From contig DYNP01000001.1 in the NCBI GenBank assembly GCA_020721005.1, positions 62,001 to 126,000 of the forward strand: a DNA stretch of 64,000 nt. The letters run 5' to 3'. Under the pieces are notes generated by a model. The model ran no database searches. It was not told the DNA's origin and saw only the letters and a list, made by a program, of their open reading frames with translations. Source of the DNA: Thiomargarita sp. Lineage in GTDB: Bacteria > Pseudomonadota > Gammaproteobacteria > Beggiatoales > Beggiatoaceae. Shown here piece after piece: positions 20,031 to 29,462 of this stretch (position 1 is the stretch's first letter; each line of letters opens with the position of its first letter). The translations under genes were made by a program, and so were the position numbers.

Positions 20031-20380
20031 AATGGTCTCTAAAAATTGAGGGGAAAATAAAGATTCAAGATACAATTATATCGCAAAAGTTCGATAAAAT
20101 GGATAGACTGACCGCCTAAAATAATGTCAGGCACAGTTTAACCTTTTCAAGGATATTTATGAAGTACGGAAGAATCAGTTTTGGACAATAAGTCGGTCAT
20201 AAGAGCAAAAACAATGCTTAATTTTACTCTAAAATAGGAATTATTTGGCTTTATTGACTCTATCATGTAAAATTTAAAGGGTTTAACCAATTTGAAGGAG
20301 ATTTTTTTAACTCTGTCAATTTCACGTGTTAGCGACGATTTTCCATCTCCAATTGCCCAAGCATTCAATAAAGACTCACT
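20031..20380. other. Divergent intergenic region, no gene seen
   Basis: About 350 AT-rich bases between the divergently transcribed cytochrome c and WD40-GTPase-TIR genes. It must carry promoters for both. No RNA gene or dispersed palindrome was recognised, and a weak minus-strand ORF here (20147-20368) has no family features. Confidence 0.45.
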
Positions 20381-23300
20381 ATGACCACTTCACCTCCCTA
20401 TCCAGCAGGCTTGCGACTGCTCAAAACATTACAAGCTCCTCAGGAATCCATCAACCGACTCAACTTTTCTCCAGACGGCCAATATTTGGCATCTTCCTCC
20501 TTCGACGGAAAAATTATCCTCTGGGAATTGGCAACCGGACAACCTCAACAACAACTGACCATTACTCCAGGTTACCCTCGGGTCATCCGTTTTTCCCCAG
20601 ATGGGAATTATCTGGCAGTAGGCTGCAGTCACAAAGTCATTCAACTTTGGCAACAAGGACAACTGGTCCAAATTTTAGAAGGACACCTTGCCAGTTTAAA
20701 TACCCTAAGTTGGTCAGAAGACAGCCAATACTTAGCCTCTGGATCAGATGAAGGTGGTCTCATCATTTGGAATAGCCACCATTGGCAACCTCACCAGCAC
20801 TTATCCGCTCATACTCGGAGTGTCAACACCGTTGAATTTTCCCCCCATCATCCCTTACTGGTCTCTGGCTCGGATGACAAACTGATCCACATTTGGAATT
20901 ATGCAACTGGTCAACTGCAAAGTACCCTAAAAGGTCATTCTGGTATGGTCTTAAGTCTCATCTTTTCGCCCCAAAATCCCAACTGGTTGCTCTCTGCTTC
21001 AGGAGATAAAACCATCAGGCTTTGGGACCTTGAAAATTATCGACAAATCCGCGTATTAGAAGGACATACCGAAGTCATCTACAAATTATCATTCTCACAC
21101 GATGGACAATTATTTGCCTCCAAAAGTGACGATGACACCGTTCGCTTATGGCGAGGAGATGCCAGCGGATTATTAGCCGTTTTGGAAGAATCCACTGAAC
21201 ACCAATTATGGTTAGGCGGTCTCTGCTTTCACCCTAGGCAACCCTTATTGGCCACCCTAGGAGAACATGACCGAATTATTCGACTTTGGGAACTGGATAT
21301 TGACTGCTTACTTGCTCAATCTCTCCAAAAACCCTCCTTAACCAAACGCCTTACTCGCTGGTTTGAACACAAACGTTCCCCACCAAAGGAAATGCCCAAT
21401 TCCACCCAATCCCCCATGCCTTACCCCCCAGAAACCACTGTACATTATACCACAGCTAAGATTGCTCTAGTTGGCGACAGTGGAGTTGGCAAAACTGGTC
21501 TTGGTTGGCGCATTGCTCATGGTTATTTTAAGGAACAAGCCTCTACTCATGGGCAACAATTTTGGGTAATCAAAGACTTAGGAGCTACTCGATCTGATGG
21601 CACCGAATGTGAAGCTGTGCTATGGGACTTGGCAGGACAACCAGATTACCGCCTGATCCACGCCTTATTTTTAGACGATGTTGATTTGGCCCTCATTGTC
21701 TTTGATCCCACTCATCAACAGGAACCACTTAAAGGAGTGGAATATTGGCTTAACCAATTAACCCATCACTGTGCTCTCAATCGAACCTGTCAAAAAATTC
21801 TAGTGGGTGCCCGTTTAGATCGTGGCAGTCCCACCTTAACTAACAATGAGTTACAACAATTTTGCCAACACCATGACATTACCAATAGTTACCTATTGAC
21901 CAGTGCTCTAACTGGAGAAAATTTACCCTTACTGTTAGAGAACATTCGCCAAGCTATCCGTTGGAATGACATGACCACGACGGTCACCACCTTAACTTTC
22001 AAACGCATCAAAGAATTCGTATTGCGTTTAAAGGAACAATCAGGCAAAACAGAAGTATTGCTAACTCCCCAAGAATTAAGGAATTTTCTGCAAAAAACCG
22101 ATGCCAACTGGCTATTTACCGACGCTGAACTCATGACTGCCTTACAACATTTGGCCAATCACGGTTACGTCAGCTTATTGCGCACTTCAACGGGACAAGC
22201 CATGGTATTATTGTTCCCCGATCTATTAACCAATTTAGCCTCTTCCTTGGTATTGGAAGCCCGACGCAACGAAAAAGGCTTAGGTGCCCTTGAAGAAACT
22301 CGTCTATTGCGAGGAGATTATGTCATCCCGGAAATAGAGCAACTGGCCAACAAAAAACGCATTATTTTAGAAACCCTTATCGATGCTGTGTTGGTGCTCT
22401 TTTTGGAACACACCATCTGTTTTAGAGAAACTATCCAAGGTCGCACTTTTCTAGTATTCCCTGCCCTGATCAACCAAAAAAGACCTGCTTTGGACAAAGT
22501 CCCCGTTAAAGATGACATGTCTTATGTGATCAAGGGCGCCATAGAAAACATTTACGCCTCATTGGTAGTTTTACTGGGTTATACAGAAACCTTTTCTCGT
22601 ATTGAACATTGGCAAAATCAAGCCCAATATCAAATAGATACATATGAAATTTGTGGATTTCGTAAAATTGAAGAACGAGAAGGTGAATTGGAACTGGTGC
22701 TCTATTTTGGACAGGGAACTCAAGAATCCAGTAAAGTTTTGTTTAGAAACCTGATCACCCGATTTTTACAAGGACGGGAAGTGCAAATTACCGCTTATTC
22801 CCCTTTAATATGTACTACCTGTAGTTATCAACAAGAGCGAGGGGAAGTCACCAAACGTTTGAAATCACAAAAAGATTTTATGTTTTGTGGAGACTGTGGC
22901 AGTAAAATTATGCTGTCTTCGGTACCAGAATACCCCCTGTCTCAACAAAATCGAGAATATTTAGATTATGAACAAAGTCAAGCATTTAACCGTACCCGAT
23001 TCGCCAAAGCTCTGGTTTGGTTAAAGGGATATCTGCGCAATTTGGAAAAGCCAGTCCCCAGTTGTTTCATCAGCTATGCTTGGGGAATCACTGAGCATGA
23101 ACGTTGGGTGAGAAAATTGGCTGAGGATATGTGGGATGCTGGTATCGAGGTCATTTTGGACGATTGGGACAATTCAAGCATTGGTTCCAGCGTGCCCCGT
23201 TTCATCAGTCGCTTGGAAACCTGTCATTTTATTGTCGTCATTGGTACCCCTTTATTTTTAGAAAAATATCAAAACAAAGTCTCAGCAACTGGCAGTGTGG

Positions 23301-23587
23301 TGGCTGCCGAAGTGGATTTGATTGCCCAACGTTTGATTCGGACGGAACAGGAAAAAAGCACAGTGTTACCCACTTTATTGGAAGGTGATGACCGCAGTGC
23401 ATTACCGGCTTTATTGCGAGGGCGAGCCTATGCTGATTTCCGAGAAAAACGTTTTTATTTCAGTCGATTGTTCGATCTCATTTTGACCATCTATCAAATC
23501 GATTTTCGAGATTCTGCCATTCGGGACTTACGAGAAGCATTGAGACTGGAATCCCAACGGCAATTTCCTAAAGAGTGCCCTTCCTAA
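20381..23587 (+). CDS. WD40 - Ras/Roc-like GTPase - TIR/SEFIR multidomain protein
   Basis: 1068 aa. Seven WD40 repeats (about 10-315; each ends in an xLW or xIW dipeptide) make one beta-propeller. A linker leads to a small-GTPase domain with P-loop GDSGVGKT (~365), switch II LWDLAGQPDYR, a GARLDRG motif in the NKxD position and a SALTGEN G5-like motif. A winged-helix/COR-like region follows (~530-690), then a region with a CxxC...CxxC zinc ribbon (CTTC ~810, CGDC ~845). The last ~170 residues start SCFISYAWG with a downstream DDWDNSSIG and resemble TIR or SEFIR domains. The layout (sensor propeller, GTPase switch, TIR effector) is that of an NLR-like immune or signalling protein; a defence role is inference. 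Confidence 0.85.
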   Translation: MTTSPPYPAGLRLLKTLQAPQESINRLNFSPDGQYLASSSFDGKIILWELATGQPQQQLTITPGYPRVIRFSPDGNYLAVGCSHKVIQLWQQGQLVQILEGHLASLNTLSWSEDSQYLASGSDEGGLIIWNSHHWQPHQHLSAHTRSVNTVEFSPHHPLLVSGSDDKLIHIWNYATGQLQSTLKGHSGMVLSLIFSPQNPNWLLSASGDKTIRLWDLENYRQIRVLEGHTEVIYKLSFSHDGQLFASKSDDDTVRLWRGDASGLLAVLEESTEHQLWLGGLCFHPRQPLLATLGEHDRIIRLWELDIDCLLAQSLQKPSLTKRLTRWFEHKRSPPKEMPNSTQSPMPYPPETTVHYTTAKIALVGDSGVGKTGLGWRIAHGYFKEQASTHGQQFWVIKDLGATRSDGTECEAVLWDLAGQPDYRLIHALFLDDVDLALIVFDPTHQQEPLKGVEYWLNQLTHHCALNRTCQKILVGARLDRGSPTLTNNELQQFCQHHDITNSYLLTSALTGENLPLLLENIRQAIRWNDMTTTVTTLTFKRIKEFVLRLKEQSGKTEVLLTPQELRNFLQKTDANWLFTDAELMTALQHLANHGYVSLLRTSTGQAMVLLFPDLLTNLASSLVLEARRNEKGLGALEETRLLRGDYVIPEIEQLANKKRIILETLIDAVLVLFLEHTICFRETIQGRTFLVFPALINQKRPALDKVPVKDDMSYVIKGAIENIYASLVVLLGYTETFSRIEHWQNQAQYQIDTYEICGFRKIEEREGELELVLYFGQGTQESSKVLFRNLITRFLQGREVQITAYSPLICTTCSYQQERGEVTKRLKSQKDFMFCGDCGSKIMLSSVPEYPLSQQNREYLDYEQSQAFNRTRFAKALVWLKGYLRNLEKPVPSCFISYAWGITEHERWVRKLAEDMWDAGIEVILDDWDNSSIGSSVPRFISRLETCHFIVVIGTPLFLEKYQNKVSATGSVVAAEVDLIAQRLIRTEQEKSTVLPTLLEGDDRSALPALLRGRAYADFREKRFYFSRLFDLILTIYQIDFRDSAIRDLREALRLESQRQFPKECPS

Positions 23588-23634
23588 CTGTGAAACTCAC
23601 ACTTTCATCATTTTCTGAATCTATGGTATCTACT

Positions 23635-25524
23635 ATGAATATTTTAGGTATTTCAGCTTATTACCATGACAGTGCTGCAGCCCTGTTACAAGCTGGAAGG
23701 TTAACTGCTGCTGCCCAAGAAGAACGTTTCAGTCGCCAAAAACATGATCCTCGTTTTCCCAGTCGGGCCATTCAATTTTGCTTGGAAAATGCTCAATTGT
23801 CTTTGGAAAATATAGATTATGTGGTATTTTATGACAAACCACTCTTGAAATTTGAACGTTTGTTAGAAACTTACTTGGCTTATGCCCCGCGTGGATTTTC
23901 CTCATTTCTGCAGTCCATGCCCATTTGGTTAAAAGAAAAGTTATATTTGAAAACTGTGCTCAGAAGAGAATTGCGACAATTTCAAACAAATAGCAAGTCT
24001 CCTTTGCCTCGTTTACTGTTTACGGAACACCATCAAGCCCATGCTGCTTCAGCATTTTATCCCAGTCCCTTTCAAACAGCTGCCATTCTTTGTCTTGATG
24101 GTGTGGGGGAATGGGCTACTACCTCAGCTTGGTTGGGAACTGAGCAACAAATGATTCCCCAGTGGCATATCAACTTTCCTCATTCTCTGGGTTTATTGTA
24201 TTCTGCATTTACCTATTTTGCAGGTTTTAAGGTCAATTCTGGAGAATATAAATTGATGGGATTGGCACCTTATGGTCAACCACGCTATGTACAAACTATT
24301 TTAGATAACCTGTTGGATTTAAAAGAAGATGGCAGTTTTCGCTTGAATTTGGATTACTTCAATTATACAGTTGGCTTAACTATGACGCATGCTCGTTTTG
24401 AGCATTTATTTGATGGACCACCTCGATCACCAGAGTCCCCGGTGACCCAACGAGAAATGGATTTGGCCTGTTCCATACAAGCAGTAACAGAAGAAGTGAT
24501 CTTACGTTTAGTACGTACTTTGTATCAAGAATTGCGGGTTAAACAGTTGTGTTTGGCTGGGGGGGTGGCTTTGAATTGTGTGGCAAATGGACGAATTTTA
24601 CGGGAAGGTCCCTTTGAGTCTCTGTGGATTCAACCGGCTGCTGGGGATGCAGGGGGAGCATTGGGGGCGGCTTACAGTGTTTGGCATGAGTATTTAAAGC
24701 AGCCTAAAATATCTATTTTTTCACCAATTTCTGATTTAAAAACAACGAGTTATCAGGGACAGGAGGGCAGTGTTGATCATATGCAAGGCAGTTATTTGGG
24801 ACCCAAAAGCAGCCAAGCAGCCATTCGAGGTTATTTGGAGCAAATTGGAGCGCCTTACCACAGTTTTTCTGAAACGGAGTTGGTGGCTCAAGTGGCTCAG
24901 TTATTGGCCGATGGACAGGTGGTGGGTTGGTTTCAAGGTCGCATGGAGTTTGGACCTCGGGCGTTGGGCAATCGTTCTATTTTGGCAGATCCTCGCAGCC
25001 CTAAGATGCAAAGCACTTTGAATTTAAAGATTAAATATCGGGAGTCTTTTCGGCCATTTGCCCCTTCTATTTTGGCGGAACGAGTGGGGGACTATTTTGA
25101 TTTAAATTGTTCCAGTCCCTATATGTTGTTGGTGGCTTATGTTAAGGAATCTTGGCGTTTGTCGTTGAATAAAGAGCAACAGTCTCTATTTGGGTTGGAA
25201 AAATTGCATATTCCACATTCTCATTTTCCAGCGGTGACGCATTTAGATTATTCAGCTCGAATTCAAACGGTGCATCAGTCGACAAATCTTCGTTATTATG
25301 CCTTGCTTAAGCAATTTGAGGTATTAACCGGATGTCCAATGTTGGTTAATACTTCCTTTAATGTAAGGGGTGAGCCTTTGGTCTGTACACCTCGGGAGGC
25401 TTATCAGTGTTTCATGCGCACAGAAATGGATTATCTGGTATTGGAGAATTGCGTGTTGAGTAAGCAACAACAGCCTCGTTGGTCAGAGAAGGAATCTTGG
25501 CAACAGACTTTTCCTTTGGATTAG
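23635..25524 (+). CDS. Carbamoyltransferase, NodU/CmcH family
   Basis: 629 aa. It transfers a carbamoyl group from carbamoyl phosphate via carbamoyl-AMP to a hydroxyl of a sugar or natural product. The N-terminal Kae1/TobZ-like domain starts ILGISAYYHDSAAALL and has the metal-binding EHHQAHAASAF motif. The C-terminal domain has GRMEFGPRALGNRSIL and NTSFNVRGEPLV. The start at 23635 is chosen because the family begins here; the longer frame overlaps the upstream gene. sxtJ-like and DUF5989 genes follow, a frequent trio in glycan-modification loci. Confidence 0.92.
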   Translation: MNILGISAYYHDSAAALLQAGRLTAAAQEERFSRQKHDPRFPSRAIQFCLENAQLSLENIDYVVFYDKPLLKFERLLETYLAYAPRGFSSFLQSMPIWLKEKLYLKTVLRRELRQFQTNSKSPLPRLLFTEHHQAHAASAFYPSPFQTAAILCLDGVGEWATTSAWLGTEQQMIPQWHINFPHSLGLLYSAFTYFAGFKVNSGEYKLMGLAPYGQPRYVQTILDNLLDLKEDGSFRLNLDYFNYTVGLTMTHARFEHLFDGPPRSPESPVTQREMDLACSIQAVTEEVILRLVRTLYQELRVKQLCLAGGVALNCVANGRILREGPFESLWIQPAAGDAGGALGAAYSVWHEYLKQPKISIFSPISDLKTTSYQGQEGSVDHMQGSYLGPKSSQAAIRGYLEQIGAPYHSFSETELVAQVAQLLADGQVVGWFQGRMEFGPRALGNRSILADPRSPKMQSTLNLKIKYRESFRPFAPSILAERVGDYFDLNCSSPYMLLVAYVKESWRLSLNKEQQSLFGLEKLHIPHSHFPAVTHLDYSARIQTVHQSTNLRYYALLKQFEVLTGCPMLVNTSFNVRGEPLVCTPREAYQCFMRTEMDYLVLENCVLSKQQQPRWSEKESWQQTFPLD

Positions 25525-25543
25525 GTAACTTGGATTAAATAAT

Positions 25544-25945
25544 ATGATGAATTTACAGGAATTAGATAAGCCACAATTGCGTCAATTTGCTTTTATTTTG
25601 GGGTTGGGAATAGCTGTTATTTTTGGTTTAATATTCCCATTGTTATTCAGTAGTGCTTGGAGAATTTGGCCTTGGGGAGTGGCAGTGTTCCTGGGGCTTT
25701 GGGGAATGTTATTCCCAATCAGTTTGCGACCTATTTATCAATTGTGGATGTGGTTTGGGATTTTGCTGGGTTGGGTAAATACTCGGTTGTTATTGGGCAT
25801 GGTTTTTTATTTGGTGATGACGCCATTGAGACTAATTCGATGGCGTTTCAGAAGGGAGTTTTTTGCGTCTCCCAATCCGATTGAGAATACCTATCGGTAT
25901 CGCAGTCAAATTCGTCCTTCTAAACATATGGAGTACCCATTTTAA
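25544..25945 (+). CDS. SxtJ family membrane protein
   Basis: 133 aa with about three transmembrane segments (residues 18-36, 40-58 and 68-95) and a basic C-terminal tail. Hydrophobicity pattern, size and position right after a NodU/CmcH carbamoyltransferase match the SxtJ family first named in saxitoxin clusters. Biochemical function is unknown. The stop codon overlaps the start of the next gene (TAATG). Confidence 0.75.
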   Translation: MMNLQELDKPQLRQFAFILGLGIAVIFGLIFPLLFSSAWRIWPWGVAVFLGLWGMLFPISLRPIYQLWMWFGILLGWVNTRLLLGMVFYLVMTPLRLIRWRFRREFFASPNPIENTYRYRSQIRPSKHMEYPF

Positions 25946-26097
25946 TGTTGGAATTGTTCAAAGATGTTTGGGCATTTATGAAAGAGCGTAAGAAGTTTTG
26001 GTTGGCTCCCATTATTATAGTGTTGATTTTATTGGGGGGATTATTGGTGTTGGGACAGGGATCTGTAATAGCACCGTTTATCTACACTTTATTCTAG
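25945..26097 (+). CDS. DUF5989 small membrane protein (50 aa)
   Basis: A 50-aa reading frame starts at the ATG overlapping the sxtJ stop. It has a charged N-terminus with MKERKKFW, one long transmembrane helix, and the ending GQGSVIAPFIYTLF. The KERKKFWLAPII and QGS..APFIYTLF features are typical of DUF5989, which commonly sits beside carbamoyltransferase and SxtJ genes. It is probably a membrane partner of that system. Confidence 0.8.
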   Translation: MLELFKDVWAFMKERKKFWLAPIIIVLILLGGLLVLGQGSVIAPFIYTLF

Positions 26098-26103
26098 CGA
26101 GAG

Positions 26104-26131
26104 GGTGGGTAACGAAAAGAGGTTATCCACC
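26104..26131. repeat. Palindromic repeat, GGTGGGCAACGAAAAG family copy 2
   Basis: GGTGGGTAAC and GTTATCCACC are separated by GAAAAGAG, a 10-bp stem. The sequence aligns over its whole length with the copy at 12614-12641. It starts 6 nt after the DUF5989 stop and could also end transcription. Confidence 0.65.
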
Positions 26132-26352
26132 TTGCATTGGAAAATGGCGATCTTCGATTGCCAATGTATGATGCAAATGTGCTGGTAAAACAATTTTCGT
26201 TTTATGTTAAAAAGGAGGTGGTTGTTTACTTTAACGAGGATTGTGATTGGTGGGCTTCCCGTTGATCAGGCTATCACACATGTGCTTGGTATAGTGTAGG
26301 TTTGGTTTGGGAAGAATTTTTAAGTTAATCTTGTTGATAATCTGGAGGAATT

Positions 26353-27090
26353 ATGATTCGCAAATTTTTTGCACTTGCTTACAGTCTCTTCTGTTTCTTA
26401 TTGTTTAATCTGGTTTTTCTGTATTTCATTGCCTTTGTAGGTAATTTTGGGGTACCTTATCCCATTGATGGTAATTATTCGGATTTGCCTTTCACGAGTG
26501 CGGTGATGGTGAATATTTTATTGATCGCTGTGTTTGGAATTCAACATTCCATCATGGCACGATTGCAGTTTAAGCAATGGTGGATGACTTTGGTGCCAAA
26601 ACCTTTAGAAAGAAGTACTTATGTGTTAGGTTCCTGTTTGGCATTGGGGTTGTTGTGTGGGTATTGGCACCCCTTGCCTCAGGTGATTTGGCAGGTGGAG
26701 AATGAGGTGGGAAGGATATTATTATGGGGATTATTTGTGGGGGGATGGTTATTGTCTTTTTTTGCCAGTTTTTTAATCAGCCATCTTGATTTGTTGGGGG
26801 TGCGGCAGGCTTATTTTTACTATGTGGGCAAGGAATATATTCCGGTCCCTTTTGAAATAGTGTCAGTGTATAAATACATACGGCATCCAATTATGTTGGG
26901 AACACTTATTGGTTTATGGGCAACTCCACAAATGAGTGTAGGACACGTATTATTGGCCACTGGTTTGAGTGTATATATTTTTATTGGGGTATATTTTGAG
27001 GAGAAAGACTTGTGTAGAGTGCACGGCAAATCCTACGAAGAGTACAAACAGAAGACCTGGAGGATTTTTCCGATTTTTACAAGGGGATAA
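26353..27090 (+). CDS. MddA-like membrane methyltransferase (isoprenylcysteine methyltransferase fold)
   Basis: 245 aa with about five or six transmembrane helices. The C-terminal half has the SAM-binding YKYIRHPIMLGTLIG motif and FEEKDL..VHGKSYEEYK, the signature of ICMT/NnrU-type membrane methyltransferases. Overall pattern, with FGIQHSIMAR near residue 60 and the RHPIMLG region, is closest to what I know of MddA, which methylates methanethiol to dimethylsulfide. NnrU-like or another S-methyltransferase role cannot be excluded. A Shine-Dalgarno (GGAGG) precedes the ATG. Confidence 0.7.
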   Translation: MIRKFFALAYSLFCFLLFNLVFLYFIAFVGNFGVPYPIDGNYSDLPFTSAVMVNILLIAVFGIQHSIMARLQFKQWWMTLVPKPLERSTYVLGSCLALGLLCGYWHPLPQVIWQVENEVGRILLWGLFVGGWLLSFFASFLISHLDLLGVRQAYFYYVGKEYIPVPFEIVSVYKYIRHPIMLGTLIGLWATPQMSVGHVLLATGLSVYIFIGVYFEEKDLCRVHGKSYEEYKQKTWRIFPIFTRG

Positions 27091-27143
27091 TTGAGCGGCA
27101 GGAATACTGGGAGTCCAAAGGTCAGTTTGGACCCCAATTGAGG

Positions 27144-27524
27144 TTAAGCCAGTTGTACCGGAATACTGTGACGGGTATGAGTGACTCTATTCTGTTCGTC
27201 TAAGTAGACTAAAGTAGGTTGGTGCAAAGTCACCTCATGGGGAGTCAGTGCAACGTAGGCACAGATGATGATGCGATGCCCAGGATGGGCCTTATGCGCA
27301 GCTGCGCCATTTATGGAGATAATACCTGAATTTTCTTGGGCACGAATTGCATAAGTTGTGAAGCGCTCTCCGTTATTTACGTTATAAATTTGCAGTTGTT
27401 CATATTCATAAATCCCTGCTAAATCTAACAATTTACCGTCTATAGCGCAAGAACCTTCGTAATCTAACTCAGCGTGGGTGACACAAGCGCGATGAAGTTT
27501 AGCCTTTAATAACGTGCATTGCAT
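27144..27524 (-). CDS. panD: Aspartate 1-decarboxylase
   Basis: Makes beta-alanine from aspartate for pantothenate/CoA synthesis. The 126-aa proenzyme begins [13 protein letters not shown] and has the self-cleavage site Gly24-Ser25 (YEGSCAIDG), where Ser25 becomes the pyruvoyl group, plus the conserved INGAAAH. The frame runs 9 codons upstream, but the family start is at 27524, just after a good ribosome site (AGGAGA). Confidence 0.96.
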   Translation of the reverse strand: MQCTLLKAKLHRACVTHAELDYEGSCAIDGKLLDLAGIYEYEQLQIYNVNNGERFTTYAIRAQENSGIISINGAAAHKAHPGHRIIICAYVALTPHEVTLHQPTLVYLDEQNRVTHTRHSIPVQLA

Positions 27525-27634
27525 AACATTTCTCCTGAAAATAGTAACCACTCATGGGCCATTATGGGTTATTTGAAGATTTGCTGCAATGCGTCATTTA
27601 TTGTATCACAATTTGTTGTAAAACTCAATCCCCA

Positions 27635-28354
27635 CTAGCGGGACTGCCGGGCCTGTTCCTCAACTTGTTCAAAACTGATATGTCGGACGTCTTTACCCTT
27701 GACAAAATAAATTAAATACTCGCAAATGTTACAAGAGTGGGCAGCAATTCGTTCCAAAGAGCGGGCAGACCACATGATATTGAGGGCCATGGGGATGGAA
27801 CGGGGGTCTTCCATCATGTAAGTAATCAGTTGACGGTTAATGCTGTCGCATTCGTGATCAACCTTTTGATCCTCACGCATAACCTGCAGGGCCATTTCCA
27901 CATCCATCCGCGCAAAGGCGTCTAACGCGTCATGTAACATCTGTCGGACGTGCTCACCCAGATGATTGACGGCAACAAAATGTTTGGCTTCCGGTTCTCC
28001 ACGCATTTGTAGAGCCATATTGGCAATGCGTTCCGCCTGGTCGCCAATTCTTTCCAAATCGGGAATGGTTTTAATAATGGCCATGACCAGTCGCAAATCA
28101 CTGGCAGCTGGTTGACGGCGGGCCAAAATTCTCATACTTTCATCGTCAATCGCCACTTCTAAGGCATTGACTTTGTAGTCATTGGAATACACTTTTTTGG
28201 CCAATTGATAATCACGGGTGGTCAGGGAAACGAGGGCATTGGTCAATTGTTCTTCAACCAAGCCGCCCATGCCCAAAACTTGATTGCGTAATTCACGTAA
28301 TTCAATATTGAATTGTTGGGATATGTGATGCTGAGTAAATTCTTCTTCATTCAT
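27635..28354 (-). CDS. phoU: Phosphate signalling regulator PhoU
   Basis: 239 aa. PhoU sits with PstB and the PhoR kinase and represses the Pho regulon when phosphate is plentiful. Two three-helix repeats each carry the metal-binding E/DxxxD pattern; DLRLVMAIIKTIPDLERIGD and MWSARSLERIAAHSCNICE are clear. The start at 28354 (MNEEEFTQHHISQQF) aligns with E. coli PhoU (LNKHISGQFN); an upstream start would add 25 odd residues. It is the last gene of the pst operon. Confidence 0.94.
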   Translation of the reverse strand: MNEEEFTQHHISQQFNIELRELRNQVLGMGGLVEEQLTNALVSLTTRDYQLAKKVYSNDYKVNALEVAIDDESMRILARRQPAASDLRLVMAIIKTIPDLERIGDQAERIANMALQMRGEPEAKHFVAVNHLGEHVRQMLHDALDAFARMDVEMALQVMREDQKVDHECDSINRQLITYMMEDPRSIPMALNIMWSARSLERIAAHSCNICEYLIYFVKGKDVRHISFEQVEEQARQSR

Positions 28355-28546
28355 GTGAGTACCATACGATATGGGAATTGAAAATGGGCCTTGGCGATCA
28401 GGTCTTTGGCTGGGAATGGGGTGATTCAAATCCGGGGAAAAGTTCCCAAATTGAATGATGGGAAGGCTACAAATGTTGTGCCAATTGGGATTTGCGCTGG
28501 AATTATCCCTTCCTCCCTATAAAGAGTAGAACTGCAACTCACCTCA

Positions 28547-28570
28547 ATTCCTCCCAAAAAGGGGAGGGAT
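28547..28570. repeat. Hairpin in pstB-phoU spacer
   Basis: ATTCCTCCC and GGGAGGGAT separated by AAAAAG give a 9-bp stem with one G-T pair. It lies in the unusually long (265 bp) gap between pstB and phoU. There is no T-run on the coding strand, so an mRNA-processing or repeat role is more likely than termination. Confidence 0.45.
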
Positions 28571-28619
28571 ATTGGAGTCTTTCCTGCTAAGGAGAGGAAT
28601 TTAATGGGGATTGATTGGG

Positions 28620-29462
28620 CTAACCGTAGCGTCCGGTGATATAATCTTCGGTTTGTTTTTTGACCGGATTGGTAAACAGAGTGCTGGTGTCCCCAAATTC
28701 AATCAGTTCGCCCAAATACATGAATGCCGTGTAATCAGAGACCCGGGCCGCCTGTTGCATATTGTGAGTGACAATAATTATAGTGTATTGACTTTTCAAC
28801 TCGTTGATCAATTCTTCAATTTTTAAAGTCGAAATGGGATCCAAGGCAGAAGCCGGTTCATCTAACAATAACACTTCGGGTTCAATAGCAACTGCTCGCG
28901 CGATAACCAATCGCTGTTGTTGGCCTCCCGACATACCCAACGCATTGTCATGCAGGCGATCTTTAACTTCATCCCATAAAGCGGCACTTTTCAATGATTT
29001 TTCAACAACTTCATCCAAAATTCGCCGATTATTGATGCCCTGAATTCGTAAACCATAAGCCACATTCTCATAGATCGACTTGGGAAATGGGTTGGGTTTT
29101 TGAAAAACCATACCTACCCGTCGTCTTAAATCAGCTACATTGACTGAGGGGTGGTAAATGTCCTGACCGTCTAAAAGCACTTCTCCCTCCACCCGCACAT
29201 CATCCACCAGATCGTTCATGCGATTGAAGCAACGCAATAACGTAGATTTTCCACAACCACTGGGACCAATGTAAGCCGTCACTCGTTTTTGGGGAATGCT
29301 CATGTTGATATTTTTTAAAGCTTGTTTATGAACATCATAATAGAGATTGAAATTTTTAACTTCAATACAGGTGGTCTCATTACTGAGGCTTAGGGTCTGT
29401 TCCCCTCTGCCCAGCAAGTTGATGTCAATAGCGTGAGTGAGCGTATTATTTTCAGTTGTCAT
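28620..29462 (-). CDS. pstB: Phosphate ABC transporter ATP-binding protein PstB
   Basis: 280 aa. ATPase of the high-affinity phosphate importer. Walker A is GPSGCGKST, followed by the Pst-specific [11 protein letters not shown]; the signature is [14 protein letters not shown], Walker B is [12 protein letters not shown] and the switch His is in [11 protein letters not shown]. The ATG follows the pstA stop directly, indicating translational coupling. Confidence 0.97.
   Translation of the reverse strand: MTTENNTLTHAIDINLLGRGEQTLSLSNETTCIEVKNFNLYYDVHKQALKNINMSIPQKRVTAYIGPSGCGKSTLLRCFNRMNDLVDDVRVEGEVLLDGQDIYHPSVNVADLRRRVGMVFQKPNPFPKSIYENVAYGLRIQGINNRRILDEVVEKSLKSAALWDEVKDRLHDNALGMSGGQQQRLVIARAVAIEPEVLLLDEPASALDPISTLKIEELINELKSQYTIIIVTHNMQQAARVSDYTAFMYLGELIEFGDTSTLFTNPVKKQTEDYITGRYG

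Noticed and set aside
26132-26352. Possible short coding remnant (VVVYFNEDCDWWASR) before the MddA-like gene
   Set aside because: Too short and interrupted by stops, no recognisable family; not reported as a gene.
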